Shown: positions 48,481 through 59,417 of the stretch, piece after piece | How the letters are laid out: every line of letters starts with the position of its first letter | Numbering within the stretch: the first letter of the stretch is position 1 | Source of the DNA: Pilatotrama ljubarskyi | Lineage: Eukaryota; Basidiomycota; Agaricomycetes; Polyporales; Polyporaceae | Reading direction: 5' to 3' | Assembly (NCBI GenBank): GCA_022385805.1 | Contig: MU277670.1 | Location: 1,087,102-1,151,101, forward strand | Length of the DNA: 64,000 nucleotides | The notes under the pieces: model-generated | Databases searched by the model: none | Seen by the model: the letters and a program-made list of their open reading frames with translations, nothing else | What the model was told of the DNA's origin: nothing | Program-made: the position numbers and the translations under genes

Positions 48481-49173
48481 GGATGTGCCGGTTATCGTAT
48501 CTGCGTACGTGCATGTGGGCTTAGTACGTTATTTGGCTCAGTCCAGCCTGCGATAATAACGCCAAACGCCTGCTCTCCCCCTGTTCTCCTCCTCGGACCA
48601 CCATAGTGACCCTCATCTACTCGTGACGGGCAAAACTGAGGACCGCGTTACTTCCTGTTACGTCCCTCCGCAGTGGGCCGAGCCCGTGTCCAGCTCTGCA
48701 ATGAGGGATTCAGGAGGCATGCCAAGACGGTGAGTACAACGCTGGACTGTGCGCCCAAAAGACGTGGCGCTGTATTGCTATCCAGGGAGGCATAGTACCG
48801 CAGTCTGTTGTCGGGAGCGCTACATTTGAGCAGAAGAGGAGAGTACGACCACCTTACTGACGCCTTCTCAGACGCCAAGGTTCCTCGCTAGCCTCGTGCA
48901 GTCCGCTCAGCATCCCTTAATTACGTCCGACATCCCTGAGAGATATCTCAGCGTCGCGCAGGGTCCCCTGCGGTTCCTGGCTAGGGAAGGGAGACTCGTC
49001 TATCGCGATGTCCTTGGAATCATCTTCGACGCTTCTCATTTGAGCGACTCCTTCGACACCGAAACCGGTATTTTTGTGGCTTATTGTCGTCTTGAGGCGC
49101 ATGCTGACTTTCGATTCTGTCGTCCACGCTGTGTGCCTCCTGCACTGCATGCCTGTCGGAGCACCCGATACTA

Positions 49174-49876
49174 CAGTGCCGGACAACCAAAGTCGACAAT
49201 TTGGGTCGACATTTTTTGCCGGCCTCCTGAACCACCGGAATAGATGCGCATTGAGTGTGCGATTCGTTTGCACCTTGTGCGAACGAAATCCACCGACTGG
49301 TTCTCCCGCAATTCCCGATTTAGTAGGTTTTGATCTCCAAAATATTGGCCAACCCCGAAAAATGGTGGGAAAAACTTTGGAGTTGTGTTTTTGGGCTCCT
49401 TTTGCCTTGCTGATCATGTTTCTAGTATCAGTTCCCCCGAAAAAAAATCCCACTGCACGGGGGAAGGTTGCCAAGTTTGGCTTTGCCGCCCAGCTCACTA
49501 CCACTTTCGGCGCTTCTGCAAAGATTGATCGCGCTTCGACTGGGCACTGTTGTGCAGGCACAACGGATGAAAACTCTTGCCATCCCCCGCTTCAGATGTG
49601 GTGACCTTCTATGAGAGCTAGTGACCCACAGACCATGGTTGAGGTTCTCAGGCTGTCCAAGACGTCCTCAGCCTCCCACCATTGCCCTAAGCGCCCCAAA
49701 TAAGCGCGCAAATTTGGCTCGAAATATTGGCCAACCCCAAAAACGCGTGGGAAAAACTTCGGAGGTGTGTTTTTGGATGTTTTCGACCTCCCTGAGCATG
49801 ATTCCGAAGTCAGAATTGCCAAAATAAATTCCGTTCAAGCGCTAGCCCACTTGTTGACTTTGGTTGTCCGGCACTG
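49174..49876. mobile_element. MITE with pogo/mariner-type ends
   Basis: 703 bases with terminal inverted repeats of 24 bases, 23 of them matching: 5' end CAGTGCCGGACAACCAAAGT, 3' end its reverse complement at 49853-49876. TA dinucleotides flank both ends (49172-49173 and 49877-49878), the target-site duplication of Tc1/mariner-type elements. No transposase domain was seen inside. An internal 55-base direct repeat lies at 49340-49394 and 49722-49776. Confidence 0.85.
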
Positions 49877-52800
49877 TACTCAGTGTACTGTATTCTTGCA
49901 TCGTCCATGCACGCTGCTCTCGCCTATGCGGATGATGCTTTGCCCGGAGCGTCTCGCTATACGGGAATCACACAATGCCGTCCTCCGCCGTGTCCGTCGC
50001 CGAACTTGAGGTGGGTTTCCCGCCTCTTCTTGTCAACCTGTGATGACCGAACTCTACAGACAGCCGCGATGCGGTGCTGAGCGTCCTTGCACCTACTGTA
50101 TCCGCCACCCGGGCAGCTGTGTCTGGCACCCGTCGGGTCTAGTCGTGTTTCGCCTCATCGCGACCGTTGTTACCGTTCTGCTGCCTATCCAGCTTCCCCT
50201 CGTGTGCCTGCGCCGACCGCCTCATGCTCGGCCGCCTGGCTGGTTATTTAACTTCGGGACCGCGCTATTCTCGTCGCCCTTCCCACCTCTATCATCGCGC
50301 TGGGCACCACGGCAGGCCGGCGTTGACTCAGCCTCCAGGTCCCGAGCCCTTCTTCACCCGCAGTGCAATCTTCAACACTCACAACTCAGACGCGACGTGA
50401 TGCATGGCGAGATGACGTCGTCCTGGGAGGCCGCGCACAGGTCGTGTCCTTACGCGTTATGCGGTTACGTCTTCACCTGCTTCTAAGTCCGCGCCTTGCT
50501 GAACGCTATACCTTCTTTGCGGCGTTCCTTTCATGCGCAATGCCTATGCCGGCTTCGCGCGCGTACCGAGATTAGGTCCCGTCCATCTGGAGGCTTTCGC
50601 ATCCAGTCAATCACCCCCCCTTTGCCCTTTCGTCGAATTCGATTCAGTCCCTCGCGAAGGGCCCCCTCAGGCGCCGTTCCCACCGCCATTTCGCTTGAAA
50701 AGCACTTTGAAGTCCGCGCACTGCACGATGCACAGTGGCACGTCGAGCGCGAGAGAGCAGGCACTCTACATGGGGAGTTCTATCCTTATCGTTACGCGAT
50801 TTGTGAATGTCGCGCAGTTGGCGTGCACCATGTCGTTCAGCCGTTTGTCCTGCTTGGACCGTTGGATCATCGCTGCCTGAAATGTGGCAGCATTGTGGCG
50901 CGCGCTCGTCTGCAAGGCCAATCGCGTTGCTCTCTTGACATCTTCCCTGAGCTCCCTCGTAGTACAGAGGGCGTCTTCGCCATGTCGACCCTCGGCGGGC
51001 GTGGTGGTGGCATCAACGTTATGCTGCCCGTCGGAGACCGCCAGCTTCTTTGAATCCTCCGGCATCGCTGCAGCCTGAAGCGTTTCGGAGAAACCACGGC
51101 ATCCGTCTCACCAGCACCCCCGTCCTGAGTATATATCTTACGCGACGGGGTGCTCGCAGGCGATTGGCGCATCGTGCGCCCGCTTCACAGCAACGTGTGC
51201 TACCCGCGCCTCATGTCGTGCATCTCGACTGCAGGACAAAGTCTTTTTCGCTCTCGATCGAACTCGCAGCCACTGCGGAGGGACGAGTGCTTCTCCGAGC
51301 GGGACTATTGCAGGGGATCGTCGCTGGTCATGAGTATTCGTGGACTTCCGACGTCTGGGTTGAGCCTACGATTGGAGTCTGACTGCACCCAGTGTTTCCA
51401 GTCGCCAATTGAAGGTGCCTGCACGAGGTGTCTTCTCCTCCGACGCGGCCGCAGTGGCGAACCTTTAAATTTCCCCAATGGTTCCTGCATTCTGCCGTTC
51501 CGTCCGGAATGTGTCGCATTCTCCGACGGGATGCCAGCAGTGAGCAGCAGACACTGCGATGGGCACTCAGTAGCGCAAGTAGCTCACGTTCGTGCAAAGG
51601 GTAAAGTTCCATCCTCGCTCGTCGCGGCTTGCAACGTGCGCCGAGGCCGCTGACGCGCTGGGCAGCCAGACTTGACGCATGCAACTTATCAGAGGGCACT
51701 CCGACTCCGACAGCCATCACCGGCGGAACACAACTCCTGCCTTCCGTCAAGGTGCTTCTCGGGCTTCGCAGCAGACAGCGTCCGCGCCCTGTTATCTGTG
51801 TGGCATTCGCGTCTACTAAACGCGATTCTCCACGATCCATCAGGTAAGGCGAGGCGGATACGACCTTCTCGGAGCGCTGTATATGCCCACTCCGCTGCTA
51901 GTGGCGGATGCGCTGCTCAGCCACGTTGATAGGAATGTTTGTAGGCTGTGGGAGGCGCAGTAGGGGAGCAGCAGCGAATGTTCCTGGCTAATCCTAGGCC
52001 GCTCCGGCTGAGGCCAAGTTGGCTTCGAAGCTGAACACAACCAGGTGCGGCTGCGACCCAAGGACCGCTGCGGTCCGCCCACCTGCAGCACTTCTGCTGG
52101 ACCGTTCGAGGGTGCGAGCACTGAGTGAGTACCTCTCTCTGCCGCTCGGCCGGCCGCTGCTACTCCGGAAGTAATGACGAGAACACAGGCAGCCGATCTC
52201 GAAAAGCGCTGTGGACGTGGTGGACACCCGACCCCGCCTAGGCTGGAACACCAGCGGAAGGCGGACACGGGTAGTCGCATTCCCATGTTGGGCCGCGCAG
52301 ATCGGCGTCCACATGTCTGACAGACGCGTCAGGGTGGGTGGTTGTGCAGGGTTCGTCGTTCGGTGTCGCGCTAGAAGTCGTTCCGACGGGTCAGAACGTC
52401 CCGCTGGCACTTCTCGTGAGCACGGTCTCCGAAGGTTTCGCAAGCAGTCTGTGGTCTAGGTGAGCCGTCTCTCACCCGCAGCACAGAGCCCTGCTTACCG
52501 CCGACAGGGCCAATGATGCAGCGACACCCCATTCTCGTTCTGGTGACGCAGATCGGTGCGAGAAGGATCGGCTGTATAAGCTCGGTGTTCTCAACGTCCG
52601 AGACCTCTCTGTCGGTGCCTGAAAGCCGCGGTGAGCTCAACATCGCTGGGAGCGTATAACAAAAACACACCGTGACAGTGTTCACAGGATTAACTCGGAG
52701 CACGGACTCTGAGCATACTCCTCCGCACTCCCACCCCGAATTCAACGCTCGACTCTCAGCTGCTCCGACGGGCCCGCGGCCGTGGTTCGCCATACACAGG

Positions 52801-53393
52801 CGTGGACCCTGATTCCCCCGCACCAAATCGGTCGAGCGGAGGACGGCAGCGGAACAGAGCGTGCGCACGTCTGTCGATCCGGACGCTGCAGTGCTTCTCC
52901 ATGCGCATCCCGGGGGCGTGATCCGTGTCTCTAGGGCTCTATGGCCTGGATCTGCGCTCGGAGCACTCGTCCGGGTCCGGGATGGGGCTGCTTCCCTGGG
53001 CTGTCGTCCCGGGACTCACTCTTCTGCGCCTTCGCGGTGGTTGGCTTCTCGCTCCTGCGTCTGTAGTTCTTCGTGTTCCGCGTTCTGGGTCTCTTCCAGA
53101 GAAGACTTAGGGCGCTCGGGTACCTCGACGCGCATTCCGGCGGTCTCGACTCTCAGCTTCATGAAGACCGAGCTATGTCCGTGCCGCTGAGATGGAATGG
53201 TCGATGTGTGCGGTGCGTACCTGGATGACACACCTTCAGACAGGTGCGTCATAACGAGGGTCGGCTTGGGCTGTATGGAGCGGGAAGCCGACCTGAGTAG
53301 TGCGACCCGCCTCCAGGCAAGGAATGCTATTATGATACACCCTTTCCGCGGTTTCTACGGTGGCTCGAAGGCTGCAAGTACGCACTGTTCCGT

Positions 53394-55411
53394 TTATGCT
53401 CCGTCCAGATCTGCAGAGCTACGACGCCAGGGGACATGCCCAACGTAAGCAAAGTCCGGAGTGTCTTCCGCTGCCAGAACCGCCCATCCGTCCTCCGTCG
53501 ACATCGGCACCAGAGTCGTCCCAGCATCCGGTTGCGAAGGGTGGCGCGTCCCCCACGACTTGAGGCCTTGAGTCTCTACATAGATGCCGATCCACTTGAG
53601 GGTATCGGAAGCCTCAGCGATTGCCGTTGTGATCTCTTCCGTGCATCCTTGAATCATGGAAATGTATTCCTCGGCTACACGTTGGTGATGTGGCCTATCC
53701 AAGCCAGGGACGGTAAGCCTGAGCAGCAAATGCGTCAACGAGCTTTGCTGTAGACACGCTTCGAGAGCGTTCTGATTGAACGAAGGGGGTTAGTGAGGCA
53801 GTGCCTTAGAGTGTGGGGATAAACATTGACTTACCAACATCACCCAAAGCGTGTCTTCACGCTCGGCTACCGAGTCGAATGCGAGCTCAGCAGGGGACTC
53901 CAGTGTGAGGACGCAGTATCGCAGGAGCGTCGACCCGTGCAGAATGTCGAATTCGCTATGAAGCGCGTCGTCGTCGTCTTCCATGGGATCATTGTACAGG
54001 CGGAGGTGATAGTCGATATACACGGGCTTGGCCGCCGCAACCACTGCATAGAGCATGTCGAGCGCGGGCCTCCCGAAGAAAGATTCGTACGAAAAGGCGA
54101 TGCGGCGAATGTGACGTGGTACGGCGAGAACGTAGGCTGTGCACGGGTGAGTGACGCGGAGATAAGTCAACGGGGGCCAGCTGCGACTTTCATCGCGCTT
54201 CCACTGTAGACGATACGCTTCCCGTAAATGATCCGTTTGGTGGCGCAAAGGGCCCTCCGAACAAAGATAGGAGATGCCGACACCGTGCGGAGGGCCCGCG
54301 AGCACGAGATGTTCGAGGTTCGGGAAGATGGCCGGCCAATCAATGGGTGAGGTTTCCAGGCGCGGATAGCCGATGCTGAGATGCCGGAGATGCGGGAAAG
54401 CGATGTTGGGAGGGACGGTCCACTCGCTCTGTGTATGCAGGTCTAACTCCACCAGCGACACCGGCAACAGAGAGAGATTGCGAAGCATCTGGTGGGACTC
54501 TCGACCTTCTCCCGGCAATTCCGCAAATACCCGCAGCCGAGGACGCAGTAACTTGCGGATCTCCTGTTCGGCGATCGTGGGCGGGAGGGTCATCCGCAGC
54601 TCCTCGAGCGAAGAAAGCATGGAGAGTGTCTGAGCAAAGTACCTTGGCTCCCACTTCTTGGCCCAGGTGTCTAGGCGTAGCCGCCGCAGGTGTCGGCAGA
54701 GGTGCAAGGCTTCTACGATCCTCTCCAGAAGCTCCTTCTTGCCTCCAAACCAGTCGCGCCCGCGGAAGAACGAGCTGGCCTCCGTGATCTCACGCGCAAA
54801 GTGCAGCTCCTTGATGAACGGCCAGCGGGGCGTCGAGGACTCGGGGCGTAGGAAGGATATGAAGGAGAGGAGCTGGTACATCGTACGGAACGGCTTCCCC
54901 GAACGAGCACATAGCGAGGGCACGGTGGCGTCAGCAAAGTAGCGGCAGGTAACCGCCAGGGCCACCAAGGACGAGTCCGGGAGTATGGACATGATCTGTT
55001 CCTGGACGTCCAGGTTTAGATCTATAAGCCGGAGCGGCTACAAGAAGTCCCCATGAGCAATATGTTAATATGGGGCGAGCCTGAGAGCACCGTTTACCTC
55101 TGCATTGAGAGCACGGCGGGCGACAGCTAACGCGTTCGCGCGTTCGGACGAAGATTGAGCTGTACGGGTCACGGACTCCGATAAACTTGCGTCGATACTG
55201 TTCTCATCCGGCTGGACGAGAGGGTGTGTAAATCCGAGTACTTCGGGCATTGTAACCATGATTTTCTCACCTGACACGGACGTGGTTTTTGCGGCTTCAA
55301 AGGAGCCTGCGCCGCTGACAGAGTCCCCGATGAGGTACGGGTACCCGAGGAGGTGTCGAGGCGAAGGTCAGCTAGTTGTCGGGTGATCTCGCCATTGCCA
55401 TGAGCGCACAT
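53394..55411 (-). CDS. F-box/leucine-rich-type protein
   Basis: Four exons fit with exact phase: 55411-55271, 55211-55098, 55037-53835 and 53771-53394, total 1836 bases and 611 residues. The F-box is split around an intron: ANALAVARRALNAE joined to PLRLIDLNLDVQEQIMSILP and DSSLVALAVTCRYFADA. It is followed by leucine-rich but irregular repeats (LCRHLRRLRLDTWAK, MLSSLEELRMTLPP, LVELDLHTQ, FPHLRHLSIGYPRLE, FPNLEHLVLAG). Exon 4 adds a C-terminal segment (ALEACLQQSSLTHLLLRLTV, TEEITTAIAEASDTLKWIGI) that a simple open-frame reading would leave out. F-box proteins recruit substrates to SCF ubiquitin ligases; this family is strongly expanded in mushrooms and individual targets are unknown. The exon 1 start is the least certain part. 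Confidence 0.8.
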
Positions 55412-56027
55412 GATAACCTCGACGAAGGATGGGGGAAGAAGGTACTCTGGAGTATACGTCGAGAGCGCGTAGAAGGAGCAAGTACTGGCGATCGTTCAGT
55501 ACGAGGTCGACGTCCTCCGTATAACAACGTGAAGGAACCACAAGATTGGGATCGTCGGTACTGTACCGCCGGCTGAGTCGACGTCCACATTGATCCGAGC
55601 CGCCCGGTGGGCCTGGCACATTGCCCCGCATGCGTCCTATGTCTCCAAAGCCCTCCAGGAGCCGGTGTGTGGCATAGAAAGACAAATCTCGGTAGAGTTC
55701 GCCATTACAGAGTTTTCATTCCACAGGAGGCCCACTGAGTTGCAGTACAGACAGGGCTCGGGCGCTAATCCGAGTGATCGTTGACCGGTTAGGCGCCCGG
55801 TGGGTCCTCGAGATAAGATTAGATTGCGGTAGATCTATAGATTTTGTCAGCAGGCGCGAAAGACGAGGGAGAGCCATCGCACGTCCATCTCTCCTCCCTC
55901 CCCCATCTCCTTCTCTCCTGCTTTGACTCTCGGAGGCGTAAGCAGGAAAATCCACGGACAGCAAGCCCCTGGCGAATAGATCGCTGGTTTCAAATCCCTT
56001 CCATCCTATCTCCTTTCCGCTCTAGAC
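55412..56027. promoter_or_regulatory. divergent promoter region of F-box gene and NMD3
   Basis: About 600 bases between divergent starts. A CT-rich tract (TCCTCCCTCCCCCATCTCC near 55890) lies 130 bases upstream of NMD3, a common feature of fungal housekeeping promoters. No TATA box was recognised. Confidence 0.4.
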
Positions 56028-57924
56028 ATGGAGTTCGTCCCTCCTCCCCCAGTCCATCGCGTCCTCTGCGCCGACTGCGGTACACCGATTGTACCAAACT
56101 CCGCGAACTTGTGTGTTGCATGCTTGAGAAACACGGTAGATATCACGGAGGGCATTCCGAAGCAAGGTACGTGCTCCATCCATCCTCCATTCGTCTCCGG
56201 TTTAGTCGGAATGAGCATGTCCGGCCGTTTTCTCTTCGGAACGGACCTCCAGGGGTGGTCATTTTTGTTGCCATGCTGCACGCCCACACAGGGGTTTTGT
56301 CCGATAGCAATCCCTTGTCACTTCACGTACTGATGCACTACCGTAGCTTCCGTCTCATATTGCCGGAATTGCGAACGGTTCCTCTCGCCTCCATCGACAT
56401 GGACCATAGCCCGTCCAGAGTCGCAAGAGCTCCTCGCTATCTGCTTGAAGAAGCTGAAGGGCCTGAACAAAGTCCGCCTGACAGAGGCACACTTCATCTG
56501 GACTGAGCCGCACTCGAAGCGTCTTCGCGTATCACTCACGATCCAGAAAGAGGTCCTCACATCGACGATCCTCGAGCAAGTCTTCGAGATCGAATATCTG
56601 GTGCAATACGGCCAGTGTCCCGATTGCACAAAACTCGCCGCGAAGAACACTTGGAAGGCGTTGGTTCAAGTGCGACAGAAAGTCCCGCACAAGCGCACTT
56701 TCTTGTTCCTCGAGCAGCTCATCTTGAAGCATGGCGCGCAAAAAGACACGATCTCCGTAAAGGAAGTACGAGATGGTCTCGACTTTTTCTACAGCCAACG
56801 AAGTCACGCGCAGAAGATGGTCGAGTTCTTGAACGGAGTTGTGCCAGTCAGGTACGCACCAGTAGCCCCCAGTAGCGTTGTTCCAGATGGCTGATTTGCA
56901 CATCAGGTCCAAAGCCTCAGAGCAGCTCCTCTCTACAGATACGCACACAAATACCGCCAACTTCAAGTACACCTACTCCGTCGAGATTATTCCAATTTGC
57001 AAAGACGATCTCGTCTGTATACCCCCAAAACTGGCCCGGCAGCTCAGCAACATATCCCCTCTCACCATCTGCGTTCGCGTTGGCAACTCGCTGCACCTGA
57101 TGGATCCCGCGACCCTCCAAGTATGCGAGTTGACCTCTCCCGTCTACTGGCGCTCGCCTTTCGAGTCACTCGCAAGCGTTACCGATCTCGTGGAGTTCAC
57201 AGTCCTCGACGTCGAGCCTTCAGGAGCGACTCGCGGAAAGTGGGTGCTCGCGGACGCGCAGGTCGCGCTCTCCGGCGCCTTCCGTTCGCACGACGCAGAC
57301 GACGGGATGGACTACGAGTCGGCGATGTCGTCGCAGATCTTCCACACGCGCACGCACCTCGGCGGCATCCTGCAGCCGGGCGACACCGCGATGGGCTACT
57401 TCCTCACGAACGCGAACTACAACTCGGACGACTTCGCGTCGCTTCCCGCGCACCGCGTGCCGGACATCGTGCTCGTGAAGAAGGCGTATCCGAACCGCCG
57501 CAAGAAGAACAAGCCGCGCGCGTGGAAGCTTCGCAGTATGGCGAAGGAGGCGGGCGAGGAGGGCGAGACGGGCGGCGGGCGCGGCGTCGTGGGCCGCATG
57601 GGCGGTCGCGACCAGAAGAAGGTCGAGGAGGATTACGAGCTGTTCTTGCGCGAGCTGGAGGAGGACGAGGAGATGCGCGGGGCGGTCAACCTGTACCGCG
57701 CAAAGAACGAGAAGCCGGGTTCGGGCTCGGGCTTGGCTGGCGGGAAGACGCGGAAGAAGGCGCAGTTCGCGATGGAGGTGGACGAGAATGCCATGGAGCA
57801 GGACGGTGCGCCGGCACCGGCACCCGAGGCGACGGACGAAGAAGAGGAAGAGCCCGACTTCCCAGACGTGAAGCTGGACGAGCTGTTGGAGGACTTCGAC
57901 GAGATGACGCTGGAGGAGGCGTGA
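56028..57924 (+). CDS. NMD3: 60S ribosomal export protein NMD3
   Basis: Three exons, 56028-56166, 56347-56851 and 56907-57924, give 1662 bases and 553 residues. The N-terminus has the paired zinc-binding CxxC motifs of Nmd3 (LCADCGTP, LCVACL, YCRNCERF, and YGQCPDCTKLA). The core follows (AHFIWTEPHSKRLRVSLTIQ, NTWKALVQVRQKVPHKRTFL, LEQLILKHGAQKDTISVKEV, GLDFFYSQRSHAQKMVEFL), then SIEIIP-like SVEIIPICKDDLVCIPPKL, the OB/SH3-like region and MGYFLTNANYNSDD. The C-terminal tail is acidic and ends DVKLDELLEDFDEMTLEEA, consistent with the Crm1 export signal of Nmd3. Nmd3 is the adaptor that brings pre-60S subunits to Crm1 for nuclear export. Length agrees with fungal homologues. Confidence 0.95.
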
Positions 57925-58031
57925 GCAGTTGTACGTGTCTGTTGTACATCGTTGTATCGTTGCTATCACTAGAGTTTGATAGCGAGGTATCTCTACATAG
58001 GCTTTGCGTCACTACAGGCTTCCGCATATCT

Positions 58032-58964
58032 TTACCACGGCAGTTCCTCGCCGGTGTACCTGAAGAACTTGCCGCTGTCCTTCGTAGTGACGGTGGTCAC
58101 CACTTTCAGAAGATTCGACACGCTGAACTCGGGCTCGAGCATGGCGCCTTCCCCTCCCATGTCTACACGGCCGGTCAGACGGTGAATCAGAGCTGTACCT
58201 CCCGAAGTCACTTACCAGTCTTCACCCAGCCAGGGTCGAGCGCGATGCTCGTAATGTCCGGACGCTCAGCTTTCTGCTTGTAAGTCTGCGATATCCGCTC
58301 AGCGAGCTTCCGCGCTCTGTATCCCACTGAGACTCACGAGCATATTCAGCGCGGTCTTGCTGATGCTGTAGGATGCGCATTTGGGACCGAGGTCGAGGCC
58401 AATGCTCGCTAGCCCGCTAGACATGTTCACGATCACCTTCCGCTTCCCTTTCTCGAGCAGCGGCAGGTACGTCTGCGCGATGAGCGCAGGGCCGATGACG
58501 TTCGCTTGGTAGGTGCGCAGCGCGACGGCGGAGGTGAGGTTGAATGCGCTGTCGTCGCCTTCGTTCTATGTAGCAGCGCGTGAGTTTTTGTGAGGTCCGT
58601 GAGCGTGGCCGCGACCTACGATGGCTGCGTTGTTGTAGAGGTAGTCCAGTCCCTTGTCGCCGAGGGCCTGCTCGACGGCTTTGAAGGAGTTCTGGATGGA
58701 CGCCTCATCTGAGACGTCGAGGGCTACGACGTGCAGCGTGCCCTTCGCGCTGTCCTTGAGCACGTGCAGCGCGGTTGCCTTGTCGGGGTTCCGGCATGCA
58801 GCGACGACGATGTTGGAGGGGTCGGCGAGGAGCTGCCTCGTCATCTCGAGACCGATGCCTCGGGAGGTGCTGTTGTTTGAGCACCACATCAGCGGTTCGT
58901 TCGATAGGATTGAGGGGCGATAGATAGCATACCCGGTGATCAACCAAGTGTATGTCTCGGGCAT
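58032..58964 (-). CDS. short-chain dehydrogenase/reductase
   Basis: Five exons, 58964-58933, 58869-58620, 58565-58338, 58285-58216 and 58162-58032, total 711 bases and 236 residues, phases checked. The first intron splits the cofactor motif: TWLITG joined to TSRGIGLEMTRQLL gives TGxxRGIG. Next are NIVVAACRNP, HVVALDVSDEASI, the NNA motif (LDYLYNNAAI), ANVIGPALIAQTYLPLLEKG, VIVNMSSG with the active Ser, and YSISK with Tyr and Lys. The ending LKVVTTVTTKDSGKFFRYTG is followed by EELPW. It is a classical cytosolic SDR of the sniffer/C-factor-like fungal type; substrate unknown. It is intact, whereas a related copy at 28.5 kb is broken. Confidence 0.92.
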
Positions 58965-59035
58965 GACTTCGTAGCTACCTGCTGTTCAAGTATACGCGGG
59001 GTGCGGGCAGGAAGTGTCCATAGCTTCATACCCGG

Positions 59036-59045
59036 CTTTTATATA
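59036..59045 (-). promoter_or_regulatory. TATA box of the SDR gene
   Basis: TATATAAAAG on the minus strand, 72 bases upstream of the ATG at 58964. Good match in sequence and spacing. Confidence 0.65.
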
Positions 59046-59417
59046 CGATCGATGCTGGGATGTGGCGCACCCTCAGCACTGTGCGTCTCGCTCTGACGGC
59101 TTCTCTAGAGTCACTGCGTCGCGTCCCGTGCCATACGTATCACCTATCGATGTGAATAATTTTAGCTCGAGGAGGCTCATGATACTCATGGGTTAGCAAT
59201 GAGAGGGGCCTATACAGCAGGAGAGACCCCAAGCGGGGAAATTTCGGGAAATTGTTCGTCAGCCACCGCAGGTTATCGCCCTCAGGCCACACAGCGTCTC
59301 GTATGTACGTGCAAAGCCAAGGCAATCGTGATAGGGTGTATAGATGTTCGTCGCTATACCCTTAATTGGCCGTTGCGAGTATGTGGGACAGAACAACATA
59401 TCATGAGCAGCCGCATC

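Larger units (their letters stand above)
42232..53393. other. 11 kb without a recognised gene
   Basis: Apart from the tandem duplication at 48024-48480 and the MITE at 49174-49876 I see nothing assignable. Open frames are numerous on both strands, as expected from the high GC content, and overlap each other without one dominating. Simple repeats: (GA)n at 42384-42409, (CT)n at 44590-44620 and a GTAC array at about 47785-47800. A gene with short exons could be hidden here. Confidence 0.4.

Noticed and set aside
57220..57969. A 249-codon minus-strand frame and a 428-codon plus-strand frame overlapping NMD3
   Set aside because: Both are shadows of the NMD3 last exon; their composition is that of an antisense or shifted frame and NMD3 itself is unmistakable.
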